64,000 bases of DNA from Planctomycetota bacterium (GTDB taxonomy: Bacteria > Planctomycetota > Planctomycetia > Pirellulales > Lacipirellulaceae). Location: NCBI GenBank assembly GCA_024278955.1, contig JAJRSE010000051.1:62001-126000 (forward strand), in the 5' to 3' direction. The notes beneath the pieces are model-generated. The model ran no database searches and was not told where the DNA came from. It was given only the letters and a program-made list of their open reading frames with translations. The translations under genes were made by a program, and so were the position numbers. The stretch's first letter is position 1, and every line of letters starts with the position of its first letter. Below are positions 16,343-24,833 of the stretch, piece by piece.

Positions 16343-18495
16343 TTAGTACCAGCAACCCGATTCTGATCTAACAACTCCAGATAGTCTGCCGAAATCGAGA
16401 GCAGCTCCTCGTTGTACGGGCTCAAAGGAAAAACCGGACGATCGTTGTCCTGAAGATCTTCAAACATTTCCTCTTGTTCTTTCTCGGTGTTCAGCTTCTC
16501 TCGCTCTGCTAAGAACTCCTCTTTATTGAGCGTCACATAGGGATCTTTTTTTCGCTCGAGGTATCGTTCAATCCCGCGATTCACCTTGGCAAAATATTCG
16601 GAACCCTCTCGTCGTTTGGCCGATCGCTGCTTCAGCTGCTGAATAATATTGGCCGTCGCGTGACGATAGTTCGCGTGTCGCATGGGCATAATGCGATCGA
16701 ACGCCATGGCGTAGTCCAAGTCCGATTCGCCAACATCCCAATAGGACGTCTGCTGAGGCAGTTCCAAGTCGGAAACCACCCCGCGATTCTGAGTGCTGTC
16801 GCCGCTCGGACGATAGAACTTTTGGATTGTCATCTTCAGCGCGCCCCAGTTGGGTCGCGTAATTGGCGACACTCTCGGTCCCAACTCGACAAGCTGCTGG
16901 ACCGTCCCTTTGCCGTGGGTTGCACGGTCGCCGACCACGATTCCACGTCCATAGTCTTGAATCGCTCCCGCAAAAATCTCGCTCGCACTCGCGCTGAACT
17001 TGTTGATAACCACAATCAAAGGCCCATCCCAAACCATGCCACGGTCTTCGTCGAGGTAAGGCTGCACACGCCCATCGGGACCTTTCACTTGCACAACTGG
17101 CCCTTTGTCGATGAACAGCCCCGTTGCCTCAACCGACTCGGGCAACGAACCGCCGCCGTTAAAACGCAAATCCATGATTACCAGGTCGACGTTATCTCGA
17201 TTGAAGCCTTCAAGAATCCGTCGCATATCGCGAGCGGTGCTCTTGTAGTTTGGGTTGCCGTTGCGACGGCCTTCCATATCCATGTAGAAGCTCGGCAGGC
17301 TTAGCACGCCGATTTTGATGGTCGGGCCATCCTCAGCAATTTTTTGCTCGATCACTTCGGCGGTCGCCTCACCCTCTGTCGCAGGCGTCTCTTCGACTAA
17401 GTCGGAGCCATCGGCACGGCGGAGGATAACTTCCTGACGGGCTTCTTTGTCCTTGAGTTCGATTCGAGCACGAACGATGTCGTAGATCTTGCTTTCTGAT
17501 TTGTCGGCTGGCGTAACCTTCAAACGAACAATGGTCCCGGGCTCGCCACGGATCATCTTTACGACGTCGTTGATTTTCATGTTGACGATATCAACAAACT
17601 CGCTGTCGGTGCCTTCGGCTACGCCTGTGATGATATCTTCAAGTTCCAGGCGTCCATCTTTGTCAGCAGCCCCGCCGGGAACAATTTGCTTGACGATCGT
17701 TTCTCCATACTTCGACAGCAACGAAGCCCCGATGCCGTTCAATTCCAAACGCATTTGGATGTTGAAATTCTCGACCGTATTCGGAGACATGTACGTGCTA
17801 TGCGGATCGAAGCTCATCGTAACGGCTGTCAAAAACATCTCGAGCAGCTCGTCGCTGTCGGTTTGCTCTGAACTGCGGAGGATGCCCTTATATCGCTTAT
17901 GAAGGTTTTCTACCGCCTCGGCATATTCCAGCTCCTCGACCCCGGTCTGGTACAGGATGTCGTATTTTGCTTTCTTTCGCCACCGCTCGTCGGCCTCTTC
18001 TTTGTTTTTGGCATAAACCATTGCGTCGGGGTCGCGAATCATCTCTTCGTCGAGGGTAAAATCGTGTGGTTCGTCAAGAAGCTTTTGCCCTACGGCAACA
18101 CGTTCTTCAACACGCTGCAAAAAGACGTCGAAGATTCGTTTTGCGAGACGAACGTCCCCGTTTTTCAAGTAGTCGTCAATCGCATTTTTCTCGGCTGCGA
18201 ATTGATCGATATCGCTTTGTAGAAAAAAGAGTTTCAGCGAATCCAGACGCTCAAGAAACAACGTCAGCGCACGGCGAGAAATTTCGTCGTCGACTTTCAT
18301 CGTCGAAAGATGCTGGCGATTCATCAGCGAAGCCACCACAATCGAAATCCGCCGGTCCGCGGCCGTAGGGTCGTTCGGACGTGCCGAAACCAGCGTGGCA
18401 AACAGCCCTGCTCCGGCCGTGACAAGAATCAACAAGCTCAAAACAATTCGTCGAGAACGACGCAAACTTCCAACGCCTAGACGGGCAGATTTCAT
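16339..18495 (-). CDS. prc: Carboxy-terminal processing protease (S41, Prc/Tsp type)
   Basis: A 718-residue protein with an N-terminal membrane anchor or signal (LSLLILVTAGAGLFATLVSA), the long tail-specific-protease N-domain, a PDZ domain (GIGASLLSKYGETIVKQIVPGG, about residues 240-320) and the S41 catalytic domain. The Ser/Lys pair is visible as FSASASEIFAGAIQDYGRG and GKGTVQQL, with GGGSLPESV before it. Such proteases trim or degrade periplasmic proteins, including peptidoglycan hydrolases. It is about 30 residues longer than E. coli Prc. Single-gene unit. Confidence 0.92.
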   Translation of the reverse strand: MKSARLGVGSLRRSRRIVLSLLILVTAGAGLFATLVSARPNDPTAADRRISIVVASLMNRQHLSTMKVDDEISRRALTLFLERLDSLKLFFLQSDIDQFAAEKNAIDDYLKNGDVRLAKRIFDVFLQRVEERVAVGQKLLDEPHDFTLDEEMIRDPDAMVYAKNKEEADERWRKKAKYDILYQTGVEELEYAEAVENLHKRYKGILRSSEQTDSDELLEMFLTAVTMSFDPHSTYMSPNTVENFNIQMRLELNGIGASLLSKYGETIVKQIVPGGAADKDGRLELEDIITGVAEGTDSEFVDIVNMKINDVVKMIRGEPGTIVRLKVTPADKSESKIYDIVRARIELKDKEARQEVILRRADGSDLVEETPATEGEATAEVIEQKIAEDGPTIKIGVLSLPSFYMDMEGRRNGNPNYKSTARDMRRILEGFNRDNVDLVIMDLRFNGGGSLPESVEATGLFIDKGPVVQVKGPDGRVQPYLDEDRGMVWDGPLIVVINKFSASASEIFAGAIQDYGRGIVVGDRATHGKGTVQQLVELGPRVSPITRPNWGALKMTIQKFYRPSGDSTQNRGVVSDLELPQQTSYWDVGESDLDYAMAFDRIMPMRHANYRHATANIIQQLKQRSAKRREGSEYFAKVNRGIERYLERKKDPYVTLNKEEFLAEREKLNTEKEQEEMFEDLQDNDRPVFPLSPYNEELLSISADYLELLDQNRVAGTK

Positions 18496-18778
18496 CTTTT
18501 ATCCCTCTGTTGGGTCAAATATCGCCGGTTGAGTATCAATGCACGCGGTTCAAAAACCGGCCGAGCAAAAAATAGAGCCGGAAAAAATGGCTGTTGAAAC
18601 ACTCTAAAACTCATGTTGCTGCCATACTAGCGACGGGCCTCACCAGGGGCAAGGTCGACACGACTGGGTCGCAGCGCGCAAAGACAAGCAGCCACACCAC
18701 TTGCAGCTATACGAGAAAAATTGATAGCAGGTTCAATAAACTCCGCAATAAAATCCGCAAGCTTTGCGTTCAGACCTG

Positions 18779-19870
18779 TTATTCTAGCGCCGTTACGAGC
18801 TGCTGATCCCAGCGAGGAAACACGGCTCGCAAATCCAACCACAGCGCGTCCTGCTGCTCGCGGCCAACGATCACGGGGGAACAAGCCTGGAACCGGGCCG
18901 CAACTTTGGCCCGCATTCCATCAGCAAAACTCAATTTCAACGCCCAAGTTGGCCCCGCATATTTCACTTCGCCCGTATCGTACCAGGCCGAGTCGCACTG
19001 TGTCGGACGCGCTTCGGCGAGGAGATCGCTCTCTGCCATCAAGGGCGCCAAACGCTCGCAGCGTTGTTCAAGATTCTCCAGCGGAGTCGACAACAACTGC
19101 AACGCGGGAATCTTGTAAATTGCTTGATCCGCCGTTTGATAGATTTCTAGTGTTGCCGCCAAGGCCGCCAAGGTAAGCGGCTCCGCGATTCCATCCACCT
19201 CACACAACGGGCGATTCAGATCAGCAATCTGCTTGCGACTTCCCACTACGATGGCGCAGCGCGGCCCGCCCAATAAACCAGAACCCTCGCAGACCACCAC
19301 CTTGGTAGCCGAGGAGAGTCGCGTCTGAATCGTGTCGACCTGAGTTAAACCGAAGTCCGCCGGGTCAACGAGCCCAGCTTGGGCAACTATCTCAACCTTC
19401 TTTTCACCACTTTCGCGAACCACTTCTGCCACAGCCTCGAAACTCGACCCCACCCAAGCCGCCTCGGCCCCGGTCAGCTCGGTGAGCAAATGCTCAACTC
19501 GTACGGATAGCGCGTCGGGCGAAACTTGGTACTCACTAGCAAGCTGCATCATCTCGTGGACAGCCGCTTCGGCAAGCGGCGGCGCTGGCCACCGGTCGCC
19601 CCAAATGGCTCCCGTGGCATTGATGGCCGAATGGCTCTGTTCTGCTGGCTCCATCAAACGTCGCGCCAAACGCTCGGCCATCTGTTGGATCGAAGGAACG
19701 ACCCCTTGGGCTCCGCCTTTTTGCAAATTCGATTGCAACTCTTCGACAAATCCAGCCGCCCGTTTAGCAATCGTGGTTTGATTCACCCGATCGACAATCC
19801 GCTCCACAGTCGGATGCTTAAGCAGCTCGCTGATCGTGGGCAATTTCGGTAAAGAAGGTTCAGGCTTCAT
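18779..19870 (-). CDS. Degenerate SelA-like protein lacking the PLP lysine
   Basis: A 363-residue protein alignable to selenocysteine synthase (SelA, about 460 residues): N-terminal LPTISELLKHPTVERIVDRV, INATGAI, LLTELTGAEAAWV, then LLGGPRCAIVVGSRKQIADL and PLTLAALAATLEIYQ. In SelA the PLP lysine sits in SGDKLLGGPQ; here the equivalent is EGSGLLGGPR, so Lys is Gly. The central stretch between LVE-like and LLGGP elements is also about 90 residues shorter. It probably cannot make selenocysteine and may have been recruited as a non-PLP protein. No other sel gene and no SECIS-like element was seen. Confidence 0.8.
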   Translation of the reverse strand: MKPEPSLPKLPTISELLKHPTVERIVDRVNQTTIAKRAAGFVEELQSNLQKGGAQGVVPSIQQMAERLARRLMEPAEQSHSAINATGAIWGDRWPAPPLAEAAVHEMMQLASEYQVSPDALSVRVEHLLTELTGAEAAWVGSSFEAVAEVVRESGEKKVEIVAQAGLVDPADFGLTQVDTIQTRLSSATKVVVCEGSGLLGGPRCAIVVGSRKQIADLNRPLCEVDGIAEPLTLAALAATLEIYQTADQAIYKIPALQLLSTPLENLEQRCERLAPLMAESDLLAEARPTQCDSAWYDTGEVKYAGPTWALKLSFADGMRAKVAARFQACSPVIVGREQQDALWLDLRAVFPRWDQQLVTALE

Positions 19871-19995
19871 ATTGAAAGGCGTCAGGCACAGGAAAGGCTC
19901 TAGAAGGACTTCATTCTATCGCGCCCCACGAAAAAACGCGAGCGGTACCGAACAGGAGCCAGGACGATGGCAACTGCCAAGTCATTCAAGCTTCG

Positions 19996-20205
19996 TCATT
20001 CGTCATTCCCCGATTTCATCCCCACATCGCTAGGCGAGGGAAAAGGATCGTTCTTGGCCCGCTTGACGATCTTTCGCTCTCCCTGGGTTGCCGTCAGGCC
20101 GGGAAGCATCGAACCCGATTGCCAGCTTTGGCAACCTGTCGCGATAACAACAATCGCCAGTCCGAGCATGAGAAAAAATCGGGAAGCCAATGGACACCTC
20201 GGCAA
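19996..20205 (-). CDS. Small lipoprotein
   Basis: A 69-residue protein with a lipoprotein signal peptide and lipobox (LAIVVIATGCQS, Cys about residue 25), then a short basic region GERKIVKRAKNDPFPSP. The last residues (SGNDE) derive from the gtcattc microrepeat, so the natural C-terminus may be shorter. Lies just downstream of the exported LPKIT-repeat protein on the same strand, with which it may form an operon. Function unknown. Confidence 0.6.
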   Translation of the reverse strand: MPRCPLASRFFLMLGLAIVVIATGCQSWQSGSMLPGLTATQGERKIVKRAKNDPFPSPSDVGMKSGNDE

Positions 20206-20266
20206 AAAACGAACGATTTGACAATCTAAAAATTTGACAATCTAAAAAAGAGAGGATGCCAATGTG

Positions 20267-20824
20267 CTACGGCTTGGGGCGTGCTTGGCTCATGAACTCG
20301 CCTACCGTCTGTGGCACGTCAGGCTCCTTGGGCGACCTCGTGGTAAGTCGCTGCCAGAAAGAAGGACCTGAGTTCGAGGAGGCTCGCGTTGCGCCACCCG
20401 AACTGCCCTTCCCCTGAAAAACATTGAACATATCTTTGGTGCCTTCCCAGGCATTCTTCGTACCGGCAGAAAGTTTGCTGAAGCCGGCAATAAATGGCGA
20501 AAGCAATGCCGGACTGTCGCCGTTGGCTTGCGAAGGCCATAGCGCCGGCAGCTTGGGAAGCGTGATCGTTGGCATCGTGATCTTGGGCAAGGTGATTTTT
20601 GGCAGTTGAATGTTAGGCCAACCGACTTGCTTGACCCCTTCGGCAAGCTCGCCGTCGCTAAAATTCCCATCTGCCTGCGTGACTTGGCTAGGCGCAGAGG
20701 CAGACTTCTCGAAAATTTGGGCATGCGCCACGGGCGACATGGCAACCCAATGCAGAAATAGCACTGCGCCAACTCTTGAAAATCGACAAAGCACCAAGGC
20801 GAGATCAGCTCGTTGCATGGCCAT
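20267..20824 (-). CDS. Exported protein with LPKIT-like repeats
   Basis: A 185-residue protein starting at 20824, where AGGAGG lies 9 nt upstream; longer frames have no such site. A signal peptide (VGAVLFLHWVAMSPVAHAQ) is followed by a short region of repeated five-residue units LPKIT, LPKIT, MPTIT, LPKLP (about residues 76-95), then a low-complexity Ser/Gly segment. The repeats may form a short extended beta structure. No catalytic domain. Confidence 0.7.
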   Translation of the reverse strand: MAMQRADLALVLCRFSRVGAVLFLHWVAMSPVAHAQIFEKSASAPSQVTQADGNFSDGELAEGVKQVGWPNIQLPKITLPKITMPTITLPKLPALWPSQANGDSPALLSPFIAGFSKLSAGTKNAWEGTKDMFNVFQGKGSSGGATRASSNSGPSFWQRLTTRSPKEPDVPQTVGEFMSQARPKP

Positions 20825-21001
20825 TTTATTGATCCTCCTGCCAGAAGCGAGGAGTCCTGTGTTTGCTGGCTCGGCTGCGTTTTCGCAACCAGGAAAAATA
20901 GGGAGGTCGAAGTGTTTCAAAATGACGAATTCCCGTCTAGGCGGATTTTGGCAGGAGCAGGGGGCTCCCAGGGGCTAGTATTCCATCGCTGCTTGCTTTT
21001 C

Positions 21002-21079
21002 GGGTGCCACTGCTGGCTCGTCCAGCAGTGCGAAGCGGGTACCCGGCGTCCACTGCTGGGCAAGCCAGCAGTGGCACCC
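21002..21079. repeat. Long palindromic intergenic element
   Basis: The first 17 nt (gggtgccactgctggct) are a perfect inverse of the last 17 (agccagcagtggcaccc). Inside are further CCAGCAGTG/CACTGCTGG inverse copies, giving a nested cruciform or bipartite hairpin. It has the look of a dispersed REP-like unit, located upstream of proC. Confidence 0.75.
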
Positions 21080-21234
21080 AACTCGAAAGTTGAGCTGCGG
21101 TAGACCACAAGAGAGTCTACGAAATCCCTCCTAAATCCCTTCATTTCCCTACCCAGATTGCTGCCTAACGTGACTTCGCATAAGATTGTGTCCCACACGA
21201 TTCAACCCTACCGCTAGATTTCGAGATCCCTGTT

Positions 21235-22053
21235 TTGCAGAAATTCACTGAAACGATCGGCTTTATTGGTGCAGGACGAATGGCAACGGCCCTGGCTCGC
21301 GGGTGCGTACAGTCAGGACTCGTCGAGGCAGGACAAGTGCTAGCAGCCGATCCTACCCCGGAAGCGCTCAAAAACTTTGCCGAGCAAACCGGCGGCGCGA
21401 AACTCGCTAGCGACAATCTCGAAGTCCTCGCCAAGGCTCAAATCATCGTGCTAGCCGTCAAACCCCAAATCATGCCCCAGGTACTCGACGCTATCGCTGA
21501 ACATGTGACCGAGAAACACCTGCTCGTTTCGATTGCCGCGGGAGTCACGCTTGGCACACTAGCCTCGGGGCTGCCAGCAGGCACACGGCTCGTGCGTGTG
21601 ATGCCCAACACCCCGTGCCTCGTCGGATTGGGCGCAAGCGGCTACGCTCGCGGGTCGTCTGCCAGCGAAGACGATGCGAGCCGCGTGCAGCAAATTTTAG
21701 AAAGCGTGGGCATCGCGTTTGAGTTGGACGAACCGTTGCTCGATGCCGTGACAGGACTCTCGGGCTCGGGACCGGCATTTATTTATCGAGTAATTGAAGC
21801 CATGGCCTCCGGAGGCGAGGCGGGCGGGTTATCGCCCGATTTGGCCGTCAAACTTGCGGCACAAACGGCCCGAGGCGCTGCCGAGATGGTGTTACGCACC
21901 AGCCAAACGCCTGCCGAGCTACGCCAACAAGTCACCAGCCCCGGCGGCACAACCGTCGCGGGCCTCGAAGCCTTAGAAAAACTCGCAGGGCCCGCCGCTT
22001 TCCAAACTGCCGTTGAAGCCGCTACCAGTCGCTCAGTAGAATTAGGCCGTTAG
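21235..22053 (+). CDS. proC: Pyrroline-5-carboxylate reductase
   Basis: A 272-residue enzyme for the last step of proline synthesis. Rossmann motif GFIGAGRMATALARG at the N-terminus; the C-terminal dimer domain shows GLSGSGPAFIYRVIEAM and SPGGTTVAGLEALE. TTG is the apparent start (no ATG fits the family N-terminus). Single-gene unit. Confidence 0.94.
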   Translation: MQKFTETIGFIGAGRMATALARGCVQSGLVEAGQVLAADPTPEALKNFAEQTGGAKLASDNLEVLAKAQIIVLAVKPQIMPQVLDAIAEHVTEKHLLVSIAAGVTLGTLASGLPAGTRLVRVMPNTPCLVGLGASGYARGSSASEDDASRVQQILESVGIAFELDEPLLDAVTGLSGSGPAFIYRVIEAMASGGEAGGLSPDLAVKLAAQTARGAAEMVLRTSQTPAELRQQVTSPGGTTVAGLEALEKLAGPAAFQTAVEAATSRSVELGR

Positions 22054-22110
22054 TCTCCCCTTCCGAAAACAATCGAACTGCCAACCTATAACAAGCCCAG
22101 GAGGTCTCTC

Positions 22111-22359
22111 ATGTCGATCATGTGTCTCGTCGACGACAAACACATACCGCTCTACCGCGTCATGTGGGTAGCTGCCACCCCTCACTTCTGCGGCGAAGAA
22201 GACTGCACGCGCGAGGGCCACTATGAAATCCGCCTAGAACAGGGCGAATCGGTTTGGGCAAGTGCCGAAGATCGTGATAAAATGTGTACCCATCTCGAAC
22301 AATGGCAAGGCGGCCTCGGCCCCGCCGGCCCCGCCAGCGACACGGACGAAAAATGGTAA
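22111..22359 (+). CDS. Small hypothetical protein
   Basis: An 82-residue soluble protein with a good ribosome-binding site (AGGAGG 8 nt before the ATG). It has two Cys pairs (MCLVDD and CGEEDC), a central basic/acidic mixed stretch, and a Gly/Pro-rich tail. No known motif. It sits directly before the left arm of the bracketed four-helix-bundle cassette. Confidence 0.6.
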   Translation: MSIMCLVDDKHIPLYRVMWVAATPHFCGEEDCTREGHYEIRLEQGESVWASAEDRDKMCTHLEQWQGGLGPAGPASDTDEKW

Positions 22360-22364
22360 GGAAA

Positions 22365-22389
22365 TGTGGGATGTTTGATTGTTGATGTG
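22365..22389. repeat. Left arm, AACATC family, bracketing the IVP pseudogene
   Basis: Sequence tgtgggatgtttgattgttg then atgtg. Positions 22370-22389 are a perfect 20-bp inverse of 22701-22720. A GTG start with GGAG before it follows 11 nt later. Confidence 0.85.
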
Positions 22390-22400
22390 AGGAGACCGTT

Positions 22401-22689
22401 GTGGATCGAAACGAGATGGCCGCCCGGACTAAGCAGTTTGCTTTGCGAGTCATTTCGTCTGGTTGATTCTCTTCCGAGCAAGCAGGTTTCTTGGACCTTA
22501 GGCAAGCAACTACTTCGATCAGGAACCTCAATCGGAGCCAACTACCGAGAAGCAGCAAGGGCTTCCTCAAAAAAACACTTCGCCTCAATCCTAACAATTG
22601 CATCCCGCGAGGCAGACGAAACACTTTATTGACTAGAACTGCTCGCCATATTCACAGTAAGCGTAAAAACCGCCCAGAGCAAAGAGTAG
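22401..22689 (+). pseudogene. Broken S23/IVP-type four-helix-bundle protein gene
   Basis: The frame starts at GTG 22401 (VDRNEMAARTKQFALRVI), then shifts by one base near 22453-22455 (an extra T in attt) into a frame that reads RLVDSLPSKQVSWTLGKQLL, SGTSIGANYREAARASSKKH and READETLY. A TGA at 22630 replaces the Trp expected in the family motif ETLYWLELL, and the frame after the stop continues LELLAIF to a TAG at 22687. So there is one frameshift and one nonsense change. The family occurs inside 23S rRNA intervening sequences and as orphan genes. It fills the interval between the inverted arms. Confidence 0.85.
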
Positions 22690-22700
22690 CTCTCTTTTTT

Positions 22701-22736
22701 CACATCAACAATCAAACATCCAACATCAAACATCCC
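22701..22736. repeat. Right arm, AACATC family, bracketing the IVP pseudogene
   Basis: Begins cacatcaacaatcaaacatc and continues caacatcaaacatcccc, inverse of the left arm at 22370-22389. It begins 11 nt after the last stop codon of the pseudogene. Confidence 0.85.
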
Positions 22737-22769
22737 CCTACTTCCGGCACCTAGGGAAGGCAGTCGATC

Positions 22770-23309
22770 ATGTCTGACAATTCTGATAAGCCCCACGGGG
22801 CCGACGAACTCCATTGGCGTGAAACTTATTTCATTCTGTTTCCCCAACAGCGTAGGCCCGAGTTGGCTCAGGTAACCGAGGCGATTGCTGATGCCAATAA
22901 CCGCTACGAGCTAGAAAACCCTTCGGCAGACGACCGCGGGCTCCTTCAGTCGCTGCTCATCGAATCGTCGCTCGATCATGCGGCCGTCGAGATTAGCTAC
23001 GAAGTGGGAGATGGCGTCCTCGAACAAAACTTGGAGTGGGCCAAAGAATTTCAATCGCAAATCCCCGCCGATCAATTGCAAGAACTGATGAAAGCCGACG
23101 CTAGGCTTGATGTGGCCCATTACGAAAGGGTCCGCGCCAGCGCGGCTGACAAGATCTCCGAACCCTCGCCCCTTTTTGGCGACGAATTCGACGAAGAAGA
23201 GGGCATAGAAATGCTCGACCCGACCTGCCTGCTGACCGTGGTCGAAACGCTGACAAAAATCACCGGGGGACTGGCTTTCGACCCTGCCTCTGGCGAGTTT
23301 CTCGATTAG
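22770..23309 (+). CDS. Hypothetical cytosolic protein
   Basis: A 179-residue acidic soluble protein: LHWRETYFILFPQQRRPELAQV at the N-terminus, a helical middle and an acidic loop (FGDEFDEEEGIEMLD) followed by a hydrophobic helical C-terminus. No signal peptide, no known motif. It lies 47 nt upstream of the EfpL-like gene on the same strand and could be co-transcribed with it. Confidence 0.65.
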   Translation: MSDNSDKPHGADELHWRETYFILFPQQRRPELAQVTEAIADANNRYELENPSADDRGLLQSLLIESSLDHAAVEISYEVGDGVLEQNLEWAKEFQSQIPADQLQELMKADARLDVAHYERVRASAADKISEPSPLFGDEFDEEEGIEMLDPTCLLTVVETLTKITGGLAFDPASGEFLD

Positions 23310-23356
23310 AATAACTATCTTACCTTTTTCCACATTCCTAATCCCCCCTTCAAACA

Positions 23357-23920
23357 ATGCTTGCCAAAGATCTAAAACCCGGCGCCATCATCCTCCACAA
23401 CGACGCCCCTCACATGGTCGAATCGGTCTCGGTTCAATCTCCCTCGGCGCGCGGCGGCAACACGCTGTACAAGTTTCGTGCTCGCAATCTCATCACCAAG
23501 CAAAAGGCAGACTTTGCTTGCAAGGGAACCGACAATCTCGACGAAGCCGATTTTCAGCGACGTGAAGTCACGCTCATGTACTCCGACGCCGACAATGTCC
23601 ACTTCCTCGACTCCGAAGATTTCAACCAGTACTCGATTCCCAGCGAAAGTGTCGCGAACGAGATGCCCTACGTCACCGAAAGCCTGACCGGCATCTTGGC
23701 CCTGATCTACAACGAAGAGTGCATCGGCGTAAAACTGCCTACCACGGTTGAGCTGAAAATCACCGAGTGCGATCCGGGCGTCAAAGGCAACTCGGCCACC
23801 TCGCGTAATAAACCGGCAAAGCTCGAAACGGGCCTCACCATCCAAGTGCCCGAGTACCTCAAGCAAGACGAAACCGTGAAGGTCGATACCCGAACCGGCG
23901 ACTTCCTAGGCCGGGCGTAA
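23357..23920 (+). CDS. efpL: EF-P-like translation factor, EfpL/YeiP type
   Basis: A 187-residue EF-P-fold protein. The loop that in EF-P carries the modified Lys or Arg reads VQSPSARGGNTLYKFR here, the hallmark of the EfpL/YeiP branch rather than canonical EF-P. The following domains match (LDSEDFNQYSIP, then PGVKGNSATSRNKPAKLETG and IQVPEYLKQDETVKVDTR). EfpL helps ribosomes pass proline stretches and other stall motifs. No lysine-modifying gene is adjacent, as expected for a branch that uses an unmodified Arg. Confidence 0.9.
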   Translation: MLAKDLKPGAIILHNDAPHMVESVSVQSPSARGGNTLYKFRARNLITKQKADFACKGTDNLDEADFQRREVTLMYSDADNVHFLDSEDFNQYSIPSESVANEMPYVTESLTGILALIYNEECIGVKLPTTVELKITECDPGVKGNSATSRNKPAKLETGLTIQVPEYLKQDETVKVDTRTGDFLGRA

Positions 23921-23951
23921 TACAACTCTCGAAGTGAAAAAAATAACGATC

Positions 23952-23981
23952 AAAGCCCGTGGGTCGCAACCCACGGGCTTT
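23952..23981. terminator. Strong hairpin between convergent genes
   Basis: Perfect 13-bp stem (aaagcccgtgggt/acccacgggcttt) with a CGCA loop, flanked by A and T stretches on both sides. It probably terminates efpL (+) and the lysine-rich gene (-). Confidence 0.85.
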
Positions 23982-24016
23982 CAAAATGTGTACGAACGCC
24001 GCAAGTACGATAGGCT

Positions 24017-24277
24017 CTAAAACAACTGCTTTTGCCGCACGTTCGATTTTTTCTTCGCCGGTTTGGCTTTAGAAGCCTTCTTCTTCGCTGCCCGTTTCTT
24101 CATGGCCTTCGTGCTCTTTGTGGTTAGTTTCTTCTTTTTAGCCGCCTTTTTTTTCTTTGGTGACTTCTTGGCACCCTTCTTCTTCGCCTTTTTCGCCTTT
24201 TTCTTTTTTCCACTCGAAAAAATGCTATCCCAGTTTTCCGAGAAATTTCTGGTGGAACCTACTCGAAGTACGCTCAT
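24017..24277 (-). CDS. Lysine-rich H1-like protein
   Basis: An 86-residue protein. A short conserved-looking head (MSVLRVGSTRNFSENWDSIF) is followed by a Lys/Ala-rich tail (KKKKAKKAKKKGAKKSPKKKK-like), resembling the tail of histone H1. It is probably a nucleoid or RNA-binding protein. Proteins of this type sometimes carry misleading sigma-70 labels; no sigma domain is visible here. Confidence 0.75.
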   Translation of the reverse strand: MSVLRVGSTRNFSENWDSIFSSGKKKKAKKAKKKGAKKSPKKKKAAKKKKLTTKSTKAMKKRAAKKKASKAKPAKKKSNVRQKQLF

Positions 24278-24343
24278 CGTGAGGGGATCTCCTTCAACAT
24301 GCCATTTTGTTTATTTCAAAAATACTCGGCGTTGCCGCCGACG

Positions 24344-24739
24344 CTAATCTTTTGTTGCTAACCGCGCGAACAGCTCGTGGACATGCCCATCGGGATCGGC
24401 AAAAAATGCCGTATACTGATTCCACGGCATCACCGCAGGCGACTTGACCGCCTTCGCTCCAGCAGCAACAAGTTCTTTATATCGTTCTTCAAGCTCCTTG
24501 TGTGTCGAACATTCAAATGCCATTTCAAATGGTGTCCCAGTCGCCGGCTGGTCGTAGCCCGGGTAGCCGGTAACTTGCTGCATAATCTTACGCTCGCAAA
24601 TCGCAAAACGAACCGGCTGGCCACCAAACTCCACATAGCTATCCAGCTCCTCCACGATCTTGAACTGTAACACCGAAGCATAAAAATGCTTCATCACAGC
24701 AAATTGATCGGTAAACAAGCTAATCAAATTAATTTGCAT
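24344..24739 (-). CDS. VOC-fold (glyoxalase/dioxygenase superfamily) protein
   Basis: A 131-residue protein with the paired beta-alpha-beta-beta-beta layout of the vicinal-oxygen-chelate fold: LISLFTDQFAVMKHFYASVLQF, then FADPDGHVHELF with the C-terminal metal-ligand Glu. The first metal ligand position is not a clear His. Substrate unknown. Single-gene unit. Confidence 0.75.
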   Translation of the reverse strand: MQINLISLFTDQFAVMKHFYASVLQFKIVEELDSYVEFGGQPVRFAICERKIMQQVTGYPGYDQPATGTPFEMAFECSTHKELEERYKELVAAGAKAVKSPAVMPWNQYTAFFADPDGHVHELFARLATKD

Positions 24740-24833
24740 AGGAATTCTTGGCTTAGTAGTTGCTGGGCCGTAGATGCTGAATCAGGAGAATTCAAATCCC
24801 CCCTCCTCTTACCTCCAAACTCTGTCCACTAAT

